The translations under genes and the position numbers were made by a program. Shown here one piece after another: positions 16,518-26,773 of a stretch of DNA of 64,000 nt (positions within the stretch are counted from its first letter, which is position 1; each line of letters starts with the position of its first letter). This DNA is from Niallia nealsonii (GTDB taxonomy: Bacteria; Bacillota; Bacilli; Bacillales; Cytobacillaceae). The notes under the pieces were generated by a model that was given only the letters and a program-made list of their open reading frames with translations, had not been told where the DNA came from and searched no databases. Location of the stretch: NCBI RefSeq assembly GCF_002835805.1, contig NZ_PISE01000029.1:1-64000 (forward strand), in the 5' to 3' direction.

Positions 16518-18863
16518 ATGGCTAAAAGGAAAAAAAGAAAAACCAAAAAGAAAAAACAACTAAAGCAAACTTTGCAATATGAATTGGCTGCATTAGTGGT
16601 GATAACAATTGCGATTATCTCCATTCTACAGCTTGGGGTTGTCGGAAAAACAATAGTAGAGTTTTTTCGGTTCTTTACAGGGGAATGGTACATGCTTTGT
16701 CTGCTTGGAATGATTGTATATGGCGGGTATTTAATGTGGAAGCGAGAAAAACCATTTCTTTGGAGTACAAAATTAAATGGAATATACTTGATAGTAGCAG
16801 CTTTTTTGCTGTTAAGTCATGTCACTCTTTTTAATATGCTGTCAAGCCAAGGCAGATTTGAAAATCCAAGTGTTATTTATAATACATGGCAAATATTTTG
16901 GATGGAAGTGAATAAACAATCAAGTACTGTCGATCTTGGAGGCGGCATGATTGGCGCCGTGCTATTTGCACTGTTTCATTATTTATTTGATACAGCAGGA
17001 ACAAAGATGATTAGTTTTATTGTAATCATTATTGGAGGCATGCTCTTAACTGGAAAAACATTAAGTGGGGCATTTCGCAAAGTGATGCTTTCCATTTGGG
17101 AGTTTTTGCTTGGACAGTGGATAGCCTTTAAAGAAGATCTAACAGAATGGAAGGAAAAGAGCCAAGCAAAAAAACAAGCAAAAAAAGAAGAAAAACAAAT
17201 GAAAAAAGAACGTCGCAGACAAGAGGCGCAAACAGAGCAACAGCAGCCGCAAGCACAGACGCCGTTAATTGTCAACCCGCCGCAAGGAACGCAAGAAGAA
17301 CCATACATACCAGAACCGGTTATATCCACATTTGCAGAAAATGCTTATTCAAACGAGGAAGAAAAGATAGAAGAAACAGTCACACAGGAGCCGGAAGAAG
17401 AGCAAAGTGTACCAATTGCTTTTACAGAAGTGGAAAATACGGAGTATGAATTGCCGTCTTTAAAACTATTAAAACTCCCGCGGAAAACAGATCAAAGTGG
17501 GGAATATGAGTTAATTCACGCAAATGCTGCAAAACTTGAGCGGACATTTCAAAGCTTTGGCGTAAAGGCGAGAGTGACAGAAGTCCATCTAGGCCCTGCC
17601 GTAACAAAATATGAAGTTCATCCAGATGTTGGCGTAAAGGTTAGCAAAATTGTTAATTTAAGTGATGACTTAGCTTTAGCATTAGCGGCAAAAGATATAC
17701 GTATTGAAGCGCCAATTCCAGGTAAATCGGCAATTGGAATTGAAGTGCCGAATTCTGAAGTGGCAATGGTTGGTTTAAGAGAAGTACTAGAAGCGAACAA
17801 AGACGATAAACGGGATGCAAAGCTTTTAATTGCATTTGGAAGAGATATTACGGGACATGCTGTATCAGCAGAATTAAATAAGATGCCTCATTTGCTAGTA
17901 GCTGGAGCAACTGGAAGCGGGAAAAGTGTCTGCATTAACGGAATTATTACAAGTATATTGATGCGGGCGAAACCACATGAAGTAAAATTAATGATGATTG
18001 ATCCAAAAATGGTAGAGTTGAATGTGTATAATGGTATTCCTCATCTGCTGGCACCTGTTGTGACAAATCCGAAAAAAGCATCACAGGCGCTGCAAAAGGT
18101 AGTAAGTGAGATGGAAAGAAGATATGAATTATTTTCTCATACAGGTACAAGAAATATTGAAGGATATAATGAATATATTAAAAAATATAATAGGGAAGAA
18201 AATGAGAAACAGCCATTGCTTCCTTATATTGTCGTAATTGTGGATGAGTTGGCTGATTTAATGATGGTTGCTTCTTCTGATGTAGAGGATGCTATTACAA
18301 GGCTTGCACAAATGGCTCGTGCTGCAGGCATTCATTTAATTATTGCGACACAACGGCCGTCTGTTGATGTTATTACAGGTGTTATTAAAGCAAATATTCC
18401 ATCTCGAATTGCTTTTGCCGTTTCTTCCCAAACCGATTCTCGAACGATTTTGGATATGGGTGGTGCAGAGAAATTGCTGGGAAGAGGAGACATGCTCTTT
18501 TTCCCGTATGGTGCAAGCAAACCAGTCAGAGTTCAAGGTGCATTTCTTTCAGATGAAGAAGTGGAAGAAGTGGTAGACTTTGTTATTGCCCAGCAGAAAG
18601 CCCAATATCAAGAAGACATGATTCCAGATGAAGTTGTGGAGAAAAAAGGGGCAGTCGAAGATGAGCTGTATGATGAAGCCGTAGAATTGATTACAGAAAT
18701 GCAGACAGCTTCTGTAAGTATGCTGCAAAGAAGATTTCGCATCGGCTATACAAGAGCAGCAAGGCTAATTGATGAAATGGAAGCAAGAGGAGTAGTCGGC
18801 CCATATGAGGGAAGTAAACCAAGAACAGTTCTAGTTTCTAAACAGTCAGAAGAGGTTTTATAG
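16518..18863 (+). CDS. spoIIIE: DNA translocase SpoIIIE/FtsK
   Basis: SpoIIIE pumps the chromosome into the forespore and clears trapped DNA from septa. The 781-residue protein has a basic start ([14 protein letters not shown]), four N-terminal membrane helices (about 25-180), a charged linker to about 310, then the RecA-like motor with Walker A GATGSGKS and Walker [12 protein letters not shown]. The C-terminal gamma winged helix ([22 protein letters not shown]) reads SRS polarity sequences. AGGTGA precedes the ATG. Length is usual. Confidence 0.97.
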   Translation: MAKRKKRKTKKKKQLKQTLQYELAALVVITIAIISILQLGVVGKTIVEFFRFFTGEWYMLCLLGMIVYGGYLMWKREKPFLWSTKLNGIYLIVAAFLLLSHVTLFNMLSSQGRFENPSVIYNTWQIFWMEVNKQSSTVDLGGGMIGAVLFALFHYLFDTAGTKMISFIVIIIGGMLLTGKTLSGAFRKVMLSIWEFLLGQWIAFKEDLTEWKEKSQAKKQAKKEEKQMKKERRRQEAQTEQQQPQAQTPLIVNPPQGTQEEPYIPEPVISTFAENAYSNEEEKIEETVTQEPEEEQSVPIAFTEVENTEYELPSLKLLKLPRKTDQSGEYELIHANAAKLERTFQSFGVKARVTEVHLGPAVTKYEVHPDVGVKVSKIVNLSDDLALALAAKDIRIEAPIPGKSAIGIEVPNSEVAMVGLREVLEANKDDKRDAKLLIAFGRDITGHAVSAELNKMPHLLVAGATGSGKSVCINGIITSILMRAKPHEVKLMMIDPKMVELNVYNGIPHLLAPVVTNPKKASQALQKVVSEMERRYELFSHTGTRNIEGYNEYIKKYNREENEKQPLLPYIVVIVDELADLMMVASSDVEDAITRLAQMARAAGIHLIIATQRPSVDVITGVIKANIPSRIAFAVSSQTDSRTILDMGGAEKLLGRGDMLFFPYGASKPVRVQGAFLSDEEVEEVVDFVIAQQKAQYQEDMIPDEVVEKKGAVEDELYDEAVELITEMQTASVSMLQRRFRIGYTRAARLIDEMEARGVVGPYEGSKPRTVLVSKQSEEVL

Positions 18864-19004
18864 AGATTAGAGAGGCGAAATAGGTTATACTAATTGATTT
18901 TCTTTTTTCTATGTATAGATTAAGATAGCTTGTATTCCAAGAGGTTTTATAGGAAAAAGTTGGTTTTTATTGGAAAAATAAAATAGGAATAGTCTAATTA
19001 AATG

Positions 19005-19064
19005 GTAGAAATAAACAATAATTAGTGTAGTCTTGTCTAGTTATTTGTTTATTTCTATTTTTTT
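19005..19064 (+). terminator. Terminator of spoIIIE
   Basis: TAGAAATAAACA pairs with TGTTTATTTCTA, with an inner TAATTAG/CTAGTTA stem, then T7. This ends the tepA-ylzJ-spoIIIE side. Confidence 0.8.
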
Positions 19065-19139
19065 GATTAAATTCTTAAAACTCTATTTATTTATGTTGGA
19101 AAAAGTGTTATAGTATTTTCGATTAGTAGGAATGATTGA

Positions 19140-19157
19140 ACATCAGAGGTCTGATGT
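19140..19157. promoter_or_regulatory. Palindromic operator ahead of the GntR gene
   Basis: ACATCAGAGGTCTGATGT is an 18-base inverted repeat (8-bp arms, GG centre) 30 bases before the regulator start. GntR proteins often repress themselves through such sites. I did not find a second copy near the transporter genes. Confidence 0.5.
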
Positions 19158-19187
19158 CTTAGAAAACTTATTTGGGGGATGCAAAGC

Positions 19188-19919
19188 ATGCTTATCAAGT
19201 CTGATAGTCGACATTTATATTTGCAAGTTGTTGATCGCTTAAAAAGTGACATTGAGAAGGGGATATATAAAGAAAAAGAAAAATTCCCATCTGAATTTGA
19301 ACTGGCAAAGAGATTAGGTGTAAGCAGAGCAACGCTTCGTGAAGCGCTGCGCACGTTAGAAGAAGAAAATGTCATTATCCGCAGGCATGGTGTTGGTACA
19401 TTTGTCAATTGCAAACCGATGTTTAAGTCGGGGATTGAGCAATTAAACAGTGTAACAAATATGATTCGCAATGCTGGCATGAATCCAGGAACAATTTTTT
19501 TAAGCTCATATACTCAATGTTCGACGGATGAAGATAGCCGCCGCTTCACTGTACAGGCGGAAGAGGAGTTTCTAGTAATTGAACGTGTTCGAACAGCAAA
19601 TGGCGAACCAGTTGTTTATTGTATAGATAAACTGCTGACGAAGATTTTGCCTGAACATCTTTCCTATGAAAAGGAATCGATTTTTCAGCTGATAGAAACA
19701 GAAGCGAATATTAACATTACATATGCTGTTGCTGAAATTGAGCCGATTGGTTATCATGAAAAAATTTCTCCTGTTCTGCAGTGTGAGCCAGAAACTGCGT
19801 TGCTTGTATTAAAACAAATGCACTATGATGAAAAGGACGAGCCTATTCTTTATTCGGTTAATTACTTTAGAGCTGATAAATTCAGTTTCCAAGTATTAAG
19901 AAAACGAATTTATTCTTAA
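19188..19919 (+). CDS. ymfC: GntR/HutC-family transcriptional regulator
   Basis: A 243-residue regulator with an N-terminal winged helix-turn-helix ([20 protein letters not shown]) and a C-terminal UTRA ligand domain (from about [19 protein letters not shown]). It matches the B. subtilis YmfC position downstream of spoIIIE. The ATG at 19188 ([14 protein letters not shown]) is chosen over one nine bases earlier because the GGGGG site is better spaced. It directly precedes the Bmp-type transporter and is its likely regulator; the ligand is probably a nucleoside, by context. Confidence 0.88.
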   Translation: MLIKSDSRHLYLQVVDRLKSDIEKGIYKEKEKFPSEFELAKRLGVSRATLREALRTLEEENVIIRRHGVGTFVNCKPMFKSGIEQLNSVTNMIRNAGMNPGTIFLSSYTQCSTDEDSRRFTVQAEEEFLVIERVRTANGEPVVYCIDKLLTKILPEHLSYEKESIFQLIETEANINITYAVAEIEPIGYHEKISPVLQCEPETALLVLKQMHYDEKDEPILYSVNYFRADKFSFQVLRKRIYS

Positions 19920-19992
19920 TGTTTGGAAAGACTATTGTAATGCATTCTCACTTTTTAAACACAATACAAATACAAATTAGGGGGTACAAACC

Positions 19993-21051
19993 TTGAAAAA
20001 GCGTAAATTTGGTTTGGCGCTGTCTTTAGTGCTTGCTGCTGGGACTGTTTTAGGGGCTTGTGGTAAAAGCGATGATAAGGAAAATGCATCAGAGAATAAA
20101 GATGCATTTAAAGTTGCAATGGTAACAGATGTTGGTGGAGTAGATGATAAATCTTTTAACCAATCTGCATGGGAAGGCTTGCAAGCTTTTGGTAAAGCGA
20201 ATGGCTTAGAAAAAGGCGATGGTATTGATTATTTGCAATCACAATCAGATGCTGATTATGCAACAAACTTAAACAGCTTAGTACGTCAAAAGAATAACCT
20301 AGTATTTGGAATTGGATTTTTGATGCAAGCAGCAGTGCAAGAAATTGCAGAACAGCAAACAGATGCACATTTTGCGATTGTTGACTCTGTAATTGATTTG
20401 CCAAACGTTGCAAGCATTACATTTAAAGAACAAGAAGCTTCTTTCTTAGCTGGTGTTGCTGCTGGTAAAGCAACAAAATCAAATAAAATTGGTTTCATCG
20501 GCGGTGTTGAAGGGGAAGTTGTTGGTCGTTTTGAAGCTGGATTTGTTGATGGAGTAAAGGCTGCAAATCCAAAAGCAAAAGTAGATGTACAATATGCTGG
20601 TGCTTTTGATAAACCGGAAATCGGGAAAACAATTGCAAGCAAAATGTATTCTTCAGGCGCTGACGTAGTATTCCATGCTTCAGGCGGTACAGGTGCTGGA
20701 TTATTTACAGAAGCTCGTGAATTAAAAGAAAAAAATCCAGATAAATATATTTGGGCAATTGGGGTTGACTCTGATCAATCTAATGAAGGTGTTGTTGGTG
20801 AGCACAATATCGTATTAACATCTGCTTTAAAAGGTGTTGCTACAGCAGTGCAAGACGTTTCTAATAAAGCAAAAGATGGTAAATTCCCTGGTGGAGAATC
20901 ACTTGTTTATGGTTTAGCAGAAGATGGCGTTGGTCTTTCTGAAGTGAATAAAGAAGTAGAAAACAAAGCAGATATCGATGCTGCTGTTGAAGAGTGGACA
21001 GCTAAAATTAAAAACGGTGACTACACTGTTCCTGATAAACCTGCTAAGTAA
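19993..21051 (+). CDS. Bmp-family nucleoside-binding lipoprotein
   Basis: A 352-residue substrate-binding protein with a signal peptide ending in the lipobox LGAC (cysteine near residue 23), so it is anchored on the outer face of the membrane. The Bmp signature is seen in VTDVGGVDDKSFNQSAWEGL and IGFIGGVEGEVVGRFEAGF. It resembles B. subtilis NupN (YufN), which binds guanosine. TTG start follows a GGGGG site. A hairpin terminator right after the gene should make it more abundant than the ABC subunits. Confidence 0.92.
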   Translation: MKKRKFGLALSLVLAAGTVLGACGKSDDKENASENKDAFKVAMVTDVGGVDDKSFNQSAWEGLQAFGKANGLEKGDGIDYLQSQSDADYATNLNSLVRQKNNLVFGIGFLMQAAVQEIAEQQTDAHFAIVDSVIDLPNVASITFKEQEASFLAGVAAGKATKSNKIGFIGGVEGEVVGRFEAGFVDGVKAANPKAKVDVQYAGAFDKPEIGKTIASKMYSSGADVVFHASGGTGAGLFTEARELKEKNPDKYIWAIGVDSDQSNEGVVGEHNIVLTSALKGVATAVQDVSNKAKDGKFPGGESLVYGLAEDGVGLSEVNKEVENKADIDAAVEEWTAKIKNGDYTVPDKPAK

Positions 21052-21074
21052 TGACTAGCTAAGAATTTTTGACA

Positions 21075-21115
21075 GGAATAAGTGTTTTGCTTTGCAAACA
21101 CTTATTCCTTTTTTA
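21075..21115 (+). terminator. Terminator or attenuator after the lipoprotein gene
   Basis: GGAATAAGTGTTT pairs with AAACACTTATTCC, then T6. It separates the binding protein from the ATPase gene 280 bases on. Confidence 0.88.
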
Positions 21116-21394
21116 TCGCTTATGAATGATAATCAGGCTAAGGGATTGTAGAAATGTTTGCAGCGTTTTTTATTTATCTTGTTAAAATTTTATCTAAAGA
21201 ATAGAAGATTGCTTCTATTTTTTATAAAAAATTTTATCCTGGTAAAATTATAGTAAGATAAGAAAATACATAAGGAACAACTTTTGGCAGTTTTTATCGA
21301 TAGATTTTTCTAACTGTACTGATTTTGCCATTTATTAGCTGGAAAATTTTTAGCTAATGTTTATGTTTTCCGTACAACAAAAGGAGTGAAACGA

Positions 21395-22930
21395 ATGGAA
21401 TATGTAATTGAGATGTTAAATATTCGCAAAGAATTTCCTGGTATCGTCGCCAATGACAATATTACACTTCAAGTGAAAAAAGGAGAAATCCATGCATTGC
21501 TTGGAGAAAATGGTGCGGGAAAATCGACGTTAATGAATGTGCTCTTCGGTTTGTATCAGCCAGAAAAGGGAGAGATTCGCGCTAGAGGAAAAAAAGTGGA
21601 GATTTCCAATCCGAATATTGCAAATGATTTAGGAATTGGAATGGTTCATCAGCATTTTATGTTGATAGATACATTCACTGTTACTGAAAATATTATTTTA
21701 GGAAAAGAAGCGGTAAAAAAAGGGAAAATCGACTTAAAAAAAGCAGAAAAAGAAGTGCGGGAAATTTCAGAAAAATATGGACTTTCGGTTGATCCCAAAG
21801 CCAAGATTGCTGATATTTCGGTTGGGATGCAGCAAAGGGTAGAAATTTTAAAAACATTATATCGCGGGGCAGAAATCTTAATCTTTGATGAACCGACAGC
21901 CGTATTAACTCCTCAGGAAATAACAGAATTGATTGCTATTTTTCGAACGCTGATTAAAGAAGGAAAAAGCATCATTTTAATCACACATAAGTTAAAAGAA
22001 ATTATGGAAGTATGTGACCGTGTGACTGTTATTAGGAAAGGGGTAGGAATTGGTACATATGATGTAAGCAGCACAAATCCAAACGAACTTGCTAACTTGA
22101 TGGTGGGAAGAGAAGTTACCTTTAAAACGGATAAGCAACCTGCTGAACCTAAAGAGACGGTGCTGTCTATCAAAGATTTGAATGTAAAAGATTCACGAGG
22201 AATTAATGTCGTGAAATCTCTTAACCTAGATGTAAAAGCAGGCGAAATTGTTGGGATTGCTGGAGTAGATGGAAATGGTCAATCTGAATTGATTGAAGCT
22301 ATTACTGGGCTAATTAAAAAAGATTCTGGCAGCATCACATTAAATGGCAAAGAAATAAGTGTGTTGACGCCTCGCAAAATAACCGAAAGCGGGTTAGGTC
22401 ATATTCCCCAAGACCGTCATAAACATGGATTGGTGCTGGATTTTTCTATTGGCCGAAATATTGTTCTGCAAAACTATTATCAAAAACCTTATTCTAATAA
22501 TGGCATTTTAAATGAAAAGGAAATGGATAAACAGGCCAAAAAAATTATTGGAGAATTTGATGTGCGAACACCAAGCATGCATACACCGGCTCGAGCGCTT
22601 TCAGGAGGAAATCAGCAGAAAGCCATTATCGGAAGGGAAGTAGACCGCAATCCTGATTTATTGATTGCGGCACAGCCGACTCGAGGCTTGGATGTTGGCG
22701 CAATTGAATTTATTCATAGACGTTTGATTGAGCAGCGTGATAATGGCAAAGCCGTTCTGCTTATTTCTTTCGAATTGGATGAAATATTAAATGTAAGTGA
22801 CCGCATTGCTGTTATTTTTGATGGTCAAATTATTGCTACAGTAAATCCAAAAGAAACAACAGAACAAGAGTTAGGTCTATTAATGGCTGGATCCAATGAT
22901 AAAAAAGTAGGTGTGGAGAAGAATGTCTAA
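21395..22930 (+). CDS. nupO: Nucleoside ABC transporter ATP-binding protein
   Basis: A 511-residue protein with two fused ABC domains. Domain 1 has Walker A GENGAGKST, signature ISVGMQQRVEILK and Walker B LIFDEPTAVLTP. Domain 2 has GVDGNGQSEL, LSGGNQQKAIIGRE and LIAAQPTRGLD, the degenerate pattern usual in this family. The ATG at 21395 is 8 bases from AAGGAG; a GTG at 21386 overlaps that site. It overlaps the next gene by eight bases. NupO is the B. subtilis equivalent. Confidence 0.92.
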   Translation: MEYVIEMLNIRKEFPGIVANDNITLQVKKGEIHALLGENGAGKSTLMNVLFGLYQPEKGEIRARGKKVEISNPNIANDLGIGMVHQHFMLIDTFTVTENIILGKEAVKKGKIDLKKAEKEVREISEKYGLSVDPKAKIADISVGMQQRVEILKTLYRGAEILIFDEPTAVLTPQEITELIAIFRTLIKEGKSIILITHKLKEIMEVCDRVTVIRKGVGIGTYDVSSTNPNELANLMVGREVTFKTDKQPAEPKETVLSIKDLNVKDSRGINVVKSLNLDVKAGEIVGIAGVDGNGQSELIEAITGLIKKDSGSITLNGKEISVLTPRKITESGLGHIPQDRHKHGLVLDFSIGRNIVLQNYYQKPYSNNGILNEKEMDKQAKKIIGEFDVRTPSMHTPARALSGGNQQKAIIGREVDRNPDLLIAAQPTRGLDVGAIEFIHRRLIEQRDNGKAVLLISFELDEILNVSDRIAVIFDGQIIATVNPKETTEQELGLLMAGSNDKKVGVEKNV

Positions 22931-23981
22931 TACAGTAAAGAAAATAAGTATTCCCGTCATATCTGTACTGCTTGGTGTGATTGTTGGAACGATTATTATG
23001 CTTGTTACAGGATATAGCCCTGTTGATGCATATACGGCATTATGGAATGGTGCATTCGGAGAAGTGTATTTTACAGGGGAAGTTGTTCGCCAGGTGACAC
23101 CGTTAATCTTGGCAGGTTTAGCTGTAGCATTTGCTTTCCGTACAGGATTATTTAATATCGGGGTAGAGGGTCAATTAATTGTTGGCTGGACAGCAGCCGT
23201 TTGGGTTGGGGTAGCATTCGACTTGCCAAAAGTTATTCATTTGCCTCTTGCTGTTCTTGCAGCAGCAGCGGCTGGTGCACTATGGGCATTTGTTCCAGGA
23301 TTTTTAAAGGCACGTTTTCGTGTACATGAAGTAATTGTCAGCATTATGATGAACTATATTGCCTTGCATGTAACAAACTACATGATTCGCAATGTAATAA
23401 CAGACAAGGCGGACAGGACAGAAAACGTTTTTCCTTCTGCAACATTGCGTTCGGACTTTTTAGCAAGCATTACAGATCATTCTCGTTTGCATTGGGGAAT
23501 TTTAATTGCCCTTTTATGTGTTTTTATCATGTGGTTTATTTTAGAAAAAACAACAAAAGGATATGAGTTAAAAGCAGTTGGTTTTAGCCAGCAGGCATCA
23601 CAATATGCAGGAATGAATGTAAATCGCAATATTATTCTTTCTATGGTTATTTCTGGTATATTTGCAGGTCTTGCAGGTGCAATGGAAGGTTTGGGCACAT
23701 TTGAATATGCTAGTATTAAAGGCGGATTTACAGGAGTAGGGTTTGATGGAATTGCTGTAGCCCTTCTTGGAGCAAATGGACCAATTGGCATTGTTTTAGC
23801 TTCTATCCTATTCGGATTTTTAAAAGTAGGAGCATTAAATATGCCTCTTGAAGCAGGTGTTCCAAATGAAATGGTAGATATTATCATTGCTTTAATTGTT
23901 TTCTTTGTAGCATCAAGTTATATGATTCGCTTATTTTTGGAGAAAATAAGCAAAAATAAAAGTAAAAAGGGGGAGAAGTAA
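22923..23981 (+). CDS. nupP: Nucleoside ABC transporter permease
   Basis: A 352-residue permease of the BPD_transp_2 family, with about 9-10 membrane helices. The family motif FRTGLFNIGVEGQLIVG is present, as is GLAGAMEGLG. The ATG lies within the end of the ATPase gene, so translation is coupled. It pairs with the downstream permease to form the channel. Confidence 0.92.
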   Translation: MSNTVKKISIPVISVLLGVIVGTIIMLVTGYSPVDAYTALWNGAFGEVYFTGEVVRQVTPLILAGLAVAFAFRTGLFNIGVEGQLIVGWTAAVWVGVAFDLPKVIHLPLAVLAAAAAGALWAFVPGFLKARFRVHEVIVSIMMNYIALHVTNYMIRNVITDKADRTENVFPSATLRSDFLASITDHSRLHWGILIALLCVFIMWFILEKTTKGYELKAVGFSQQASQYAGMNVNRNIILSMVISGIFAGLAGAMEGLGTFEYASIKGGFTGVGFDGIAVALLGANGPIGIVLASILFGFLKVGALNMPLEAGVPNEMVDIIIALIVFFVASSYMIRLFLEKISKNKSKKGEK

Positions 23982-24941
23982 GTGGGATTAATGGATGTTT
24001 TGTTAATTGTCATTCCTTCTTCGCTATTATGGGCTGCACCGCTTATTTTCACCGCACTTGGCGGGAACTTCTCAGAAAGAGCTGGAGTTGTTAATATTGG
24101 ATTAGAAGGTTTAATGCTAATGGGAGCATTTTCTTCCATTGTATTTAATTTAACATTTGCTGATAGTTTGGGTGCATGGACGCCTTGGATCGCTTTATTG
24201 TTTGCGATGGTTATTGGCGCATTATTTTCTTTGCTGCATGCTGTAGCATCGATTACATTTCGCGCTGACCAAACGGTTTCCGGTGTAGCCATCAACTTGC
24301 TTGCTGCTGGCCTTGCCATGTTTTTAGTCAAATTGATTTATGGAAAAGGACAAACAGATACGATTCAATATAGCTTCAAAAAAGTCGATATTCCTGTACT
24401 AAAAGATATACCGGTTATTGGGGAACTATTTTTTACAAACACATATTGGACTTCTTATTTAGCAATTATTGTTGCTATTATCGCGTGGTTTGTTATGTAT
24501 AAAACGCCATTTGGCCTCCGTCTCCGTTCTGTTGGGGAACATCCGATGGCTGCTGATACAATGGGAATTAACGTAACAAAAATGCGCTATATTGGGGTTA
24601 TTCTCTCAGGAGCATTTGGCGGAATTGGAGGTGCTGTATTTGCACAATCCATTACAAATGATTTTACTCATGCAACGATTAGTGGACAAGGGTTTATGGC
24701 ACTTGCTGCATTAATTTTTGGTAAATGGAATCCACTTGGTGCAATGGGAGCAGCATTATTCTTTGGTTTTGCACAAAGTTTAAGTATTGTTGGAAGCAGC
24801 TTTCCGTTCCTTGAAAATGTGCCCAATGTATACTTATTAATCGCACCATATGTATTAACGATTATTGCGTTAACAGGATTTATCGGCCGTGCTGAAGCGC
24901 CGAAGGCATCTGGTGTTCCTTATATTAAAGGAAGCAGATAA
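23982..24941 (+). CDS. nupQ: Nucleoside ABC transporter permease
   Basis: A 319-residue permease of the same family, with the motif FSERAGVVNIGLEGLMLMG and a second GGIGGAVFAQS. GTG start abuts the stop of the previous gene and follows AAGGGGGAG. It completes a lipoprotein, ATPase and two-permease set for nucleoside uptake. Confidence 0.92.
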   Translation: MGLMDVLLIVIPSSLLWAAPLIFTALGGNFSERAGVVNIGLEGLMLMGAFSSIVFNLTFADSLGAWTPWIALLFAMVIGALFSLLHAVASITFRADQTVSGVAINLLAAGLAMFLVKLIYGKGQTDTIQYSFKKVDIPVLKDIPVIGELFFTNTYWTSYLAIIVAIIAWFVMYKTPFGLRLRSVGEHPMAADTMGINVTKMRYIGVILSGAFGGIGGAVFAQSITNDFTHATISGQGFMALAALIFGKWNPLGAMGAALFFGFAQSLSIVGSSFPFLENVPNVYLLIAPYVLTIIALTGFIGRAEAPKASGVPYIKGSR

Positions 24942-24960
24942 TTTTTTTCCTTTATTTTGA

Positions 24961-25005
24961 AAGAGCCATCCAATGGTCGATTTATCATTGGATGGCTCTT
25001 TTTAT
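24961..25005 (+). terminator. Terminator of the nucleoside transporter operon
   Basis: AAGAGCCATCCAATG pairs perfectly with CATTGGATGGCTCTT and is followed by T-rich sequence. Confidence 0.92.
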
Positions 25006-25198
25006 ATTAAGGCTGTTTTCTAAAAGATTGTTGATTTTCGGATAGTTTCAATGAAATCCATTGTTAAAACAGGTTGATTGGAGTGAAAGGTGCGAGACGC
25101 CTGTGGGATTAACGGGACAGGTGAGACCTACGCCGAGGAGGGTCACTTCCCGCCCTGCGGAAAGCGAGCATCCTGGAACGGAAATCAACCTATATTAA
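25003..25198. mobile_element. MITE-like Bacillaceae repeat, 180 bp, with 8-bp target repeat
   Basis: The unit 25011-25190 is flanked by exact TATATTAA repeats (25003-25010, 25191-25198). Ends GGCTGTTTTC and GAAATCAACC are inverted with 8 of 10 matches. Inside are GATTGTTGATTTTCGG, GGTTGATTGGAGTGAAAGG and GGAACGGAAATCAACC, which can fold back. Relatives of this repeat are scattered through Bacillaceae genomes. A spurious reading frame crosses it. The remainder to 25370 holds no gene I can support. Confidence 0.82.
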
Positions 25199-25370
25199 AT
25201 TTGAATTTGTCTAGTTTTCCCCACAAGTTCCGCAAAAAAGGAAGGACAGCGAATAAAAAAGGGCGGCGTAAAAAAACGAGAAGACATGAGAGGCAAGGAG
25301 AATCCAAAATACTTTAGATCACTGCTTTTTACCTTTTTTCCATAATTTTCTCTTAATTCCCTCCTATAAC

Positions 25371-25400
25371 TTGAAAATGACAGAGCAAGACCGTTATAGT
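25371..25400 (+). promoter_or_regulatory. Promoter of ymfF
   Basis: TTGAAA (25371-25376) and TATAGT (25395-25400) are 18 bases apart. It lies 93 bases ahead of the ymfF start. Confidence 0.5.
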
Positions 25401-25492
25401 TAGAATATCATCATAAATAGAGAGAATACTATTTAGTAGGCTTTTACTTTACAAAATAGACTAGTAATAAAGAAACAATTAGGAGGAATGTC

Positions 25493-26773
25493 ATGAGTAT
25501 TGCGACTGAGCAAATACAAAAGTTTCAAGGTTTTAATTTACATACTGTTAAAACCGATAAATTTAAAACAAATAACATTGTGATTAAATGGAAAACTCCC
25601 TTAGAAAAAGAAAATGCTACAAAACGTGCTCTTTTGCCATATATTCTGCAAAATAGTTCCAAAAAATACAGTACAACAACTGCTTTGCGTTCGTATTTAG
25701 AAGAGTTGTATGGTGCTACTTTTTTTGTAGATTTATCCAAAAAAGGGGAATATCATATTGTTTCCTTTTCATTAGAAATAGCTAATGAGAAATTTTTATC
25801 TGATCCTACTCCATTATTAAAAAAAGGGATGGAATTTTTAGCGGAAATTATTTTTCACCCTAATGCTTTAAACCAAGCTTTTGATGAACAAACGCTCGAA
25901 AATGAAAAACGGGCATTAAAACAAAGAATTCAGTCTGTGTATGATGATAAAATGCGCTATTCTAATTTTCGTTTAATCCAAGAAATGTGTAAAGAGGAAG
26001 CCTATTCGCTTAGTGTCAATGGAGAAAAAGAAGAAGTAGATGCTATTACAGCAAAAGATTTATATTCTTATTATGAAACAGCATTAAATGAAGATCAAAT
26101 CGATGTTTATATTGTCGGTGATTTGGAAGTGGAAGAGGTAGCTGGTTATGCAGAAACCCTTTTTCCTTTTAAAGAAAGACAAATCAAAACTATTGACCGC
26201 AAACTGGCCCGTACAGTAGAAAAAGACAAAGAAATTAAAGAAGTGCAAGATATTAAACAAGGCAAATTAAACATCGGCTACCGCACAAATGTGGTATACG
26301 GGGATGAAGATTATTACGCTCTTCAAGTGTTTAATGGAATATACGGAGGATTTTCTCATTCCAAACTATTCCTTAATGTCAGAGAAAAAGAAAGTCTTGC
26401 CTATTACGCAGCAAGTCGTGTGGAAAGTCATAAGGGGCTACTCCTTGTTATGTCTGGAATTGATCAGCAAAACTATCAAAAGGCTGTTTCCATTATTAAT
26501 GAGCAATTAGATTTAATGAAAAAGGGAAAATTTACGGAAGAAGAAATTATGCAGACAAAAGCAGTTATCCATAATCAAATGCTTGAAACATTGGATACTC
26601 CAAGAGGAATGATCGAAGTATTCTATCATAATGCTGTAAGTGGGACATATGTGGAAATGTCTGAATGGCTGAAAAGGATCAGCAAAGTATCAAAAGAAGA
26701 AATTAAAGAAGTAGCAGGAAAAATCCAATTAGATACGGTGTATTTCTTAACAGGATCGGAGGGGAATGCATAA
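25493..26773 (+). CDS. ymfF: M16-family peptidase-like protein YmfF
   Basis: A 426-residue protein of the pitrilysin/insulinase fold. The zinc motif HxxEH is absent from the N-terminal half (SYLEELYGATFFVDLSKKG lies there instead), so it is likely the non-catalytic partner of YmfH. The C-terminal half has the FNGIYGGFSHSKLFLNVREKESLAYY segment typical of the substrate-binding R/Y region, split as FSHSKLFLNVREKESL. AGGAGG start; it overlaps ymfH by one base. Confidence 0.9.
   Translation: MSIATEQIQKFQGFNLHTVKTDKFKTNNIVIKWKTPLEKENATKRALLPYILQNSSKKYSTTTALRSYLEELYGATFFVDLSKKGEYHIVSFSLEIANEKFLSDPTPLLKKGMEFLAEIIFHPNALNQAFDEQTLENEKRALKQRIQSVYDDKMRYSNFRLIQEMCKEEAYSLSVNGEKEEVDAITAKDLYSYYETALNEDQIDVYIVGDLEVEEVAGYAETLFPFKERQIKTIDRKLARTVEKDKEIKEVQDIKQGKLNIGYRTNVVYGDEDYYALQVFNGIYGGFSHSKLFLNVREKESLAYYAASRVESHKGLLLVMSGIDQQNYQKAVSIINEQLDLMKKGKFTEEEIMQTKAVIHNQMLETLDTPRGMIEVFYHNAVSGTYVEMSEWLKRISKVSKEEIKEVAGKIQLDTVYFLTGSEGNA

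Noticed and set aside
25090-25317. 75-codon frame starting in the 25 kb repeat
   Set aside because: Its first half is the MITE-like repeat and the rest is a Lys/Arg-rich run with no ribosome site.
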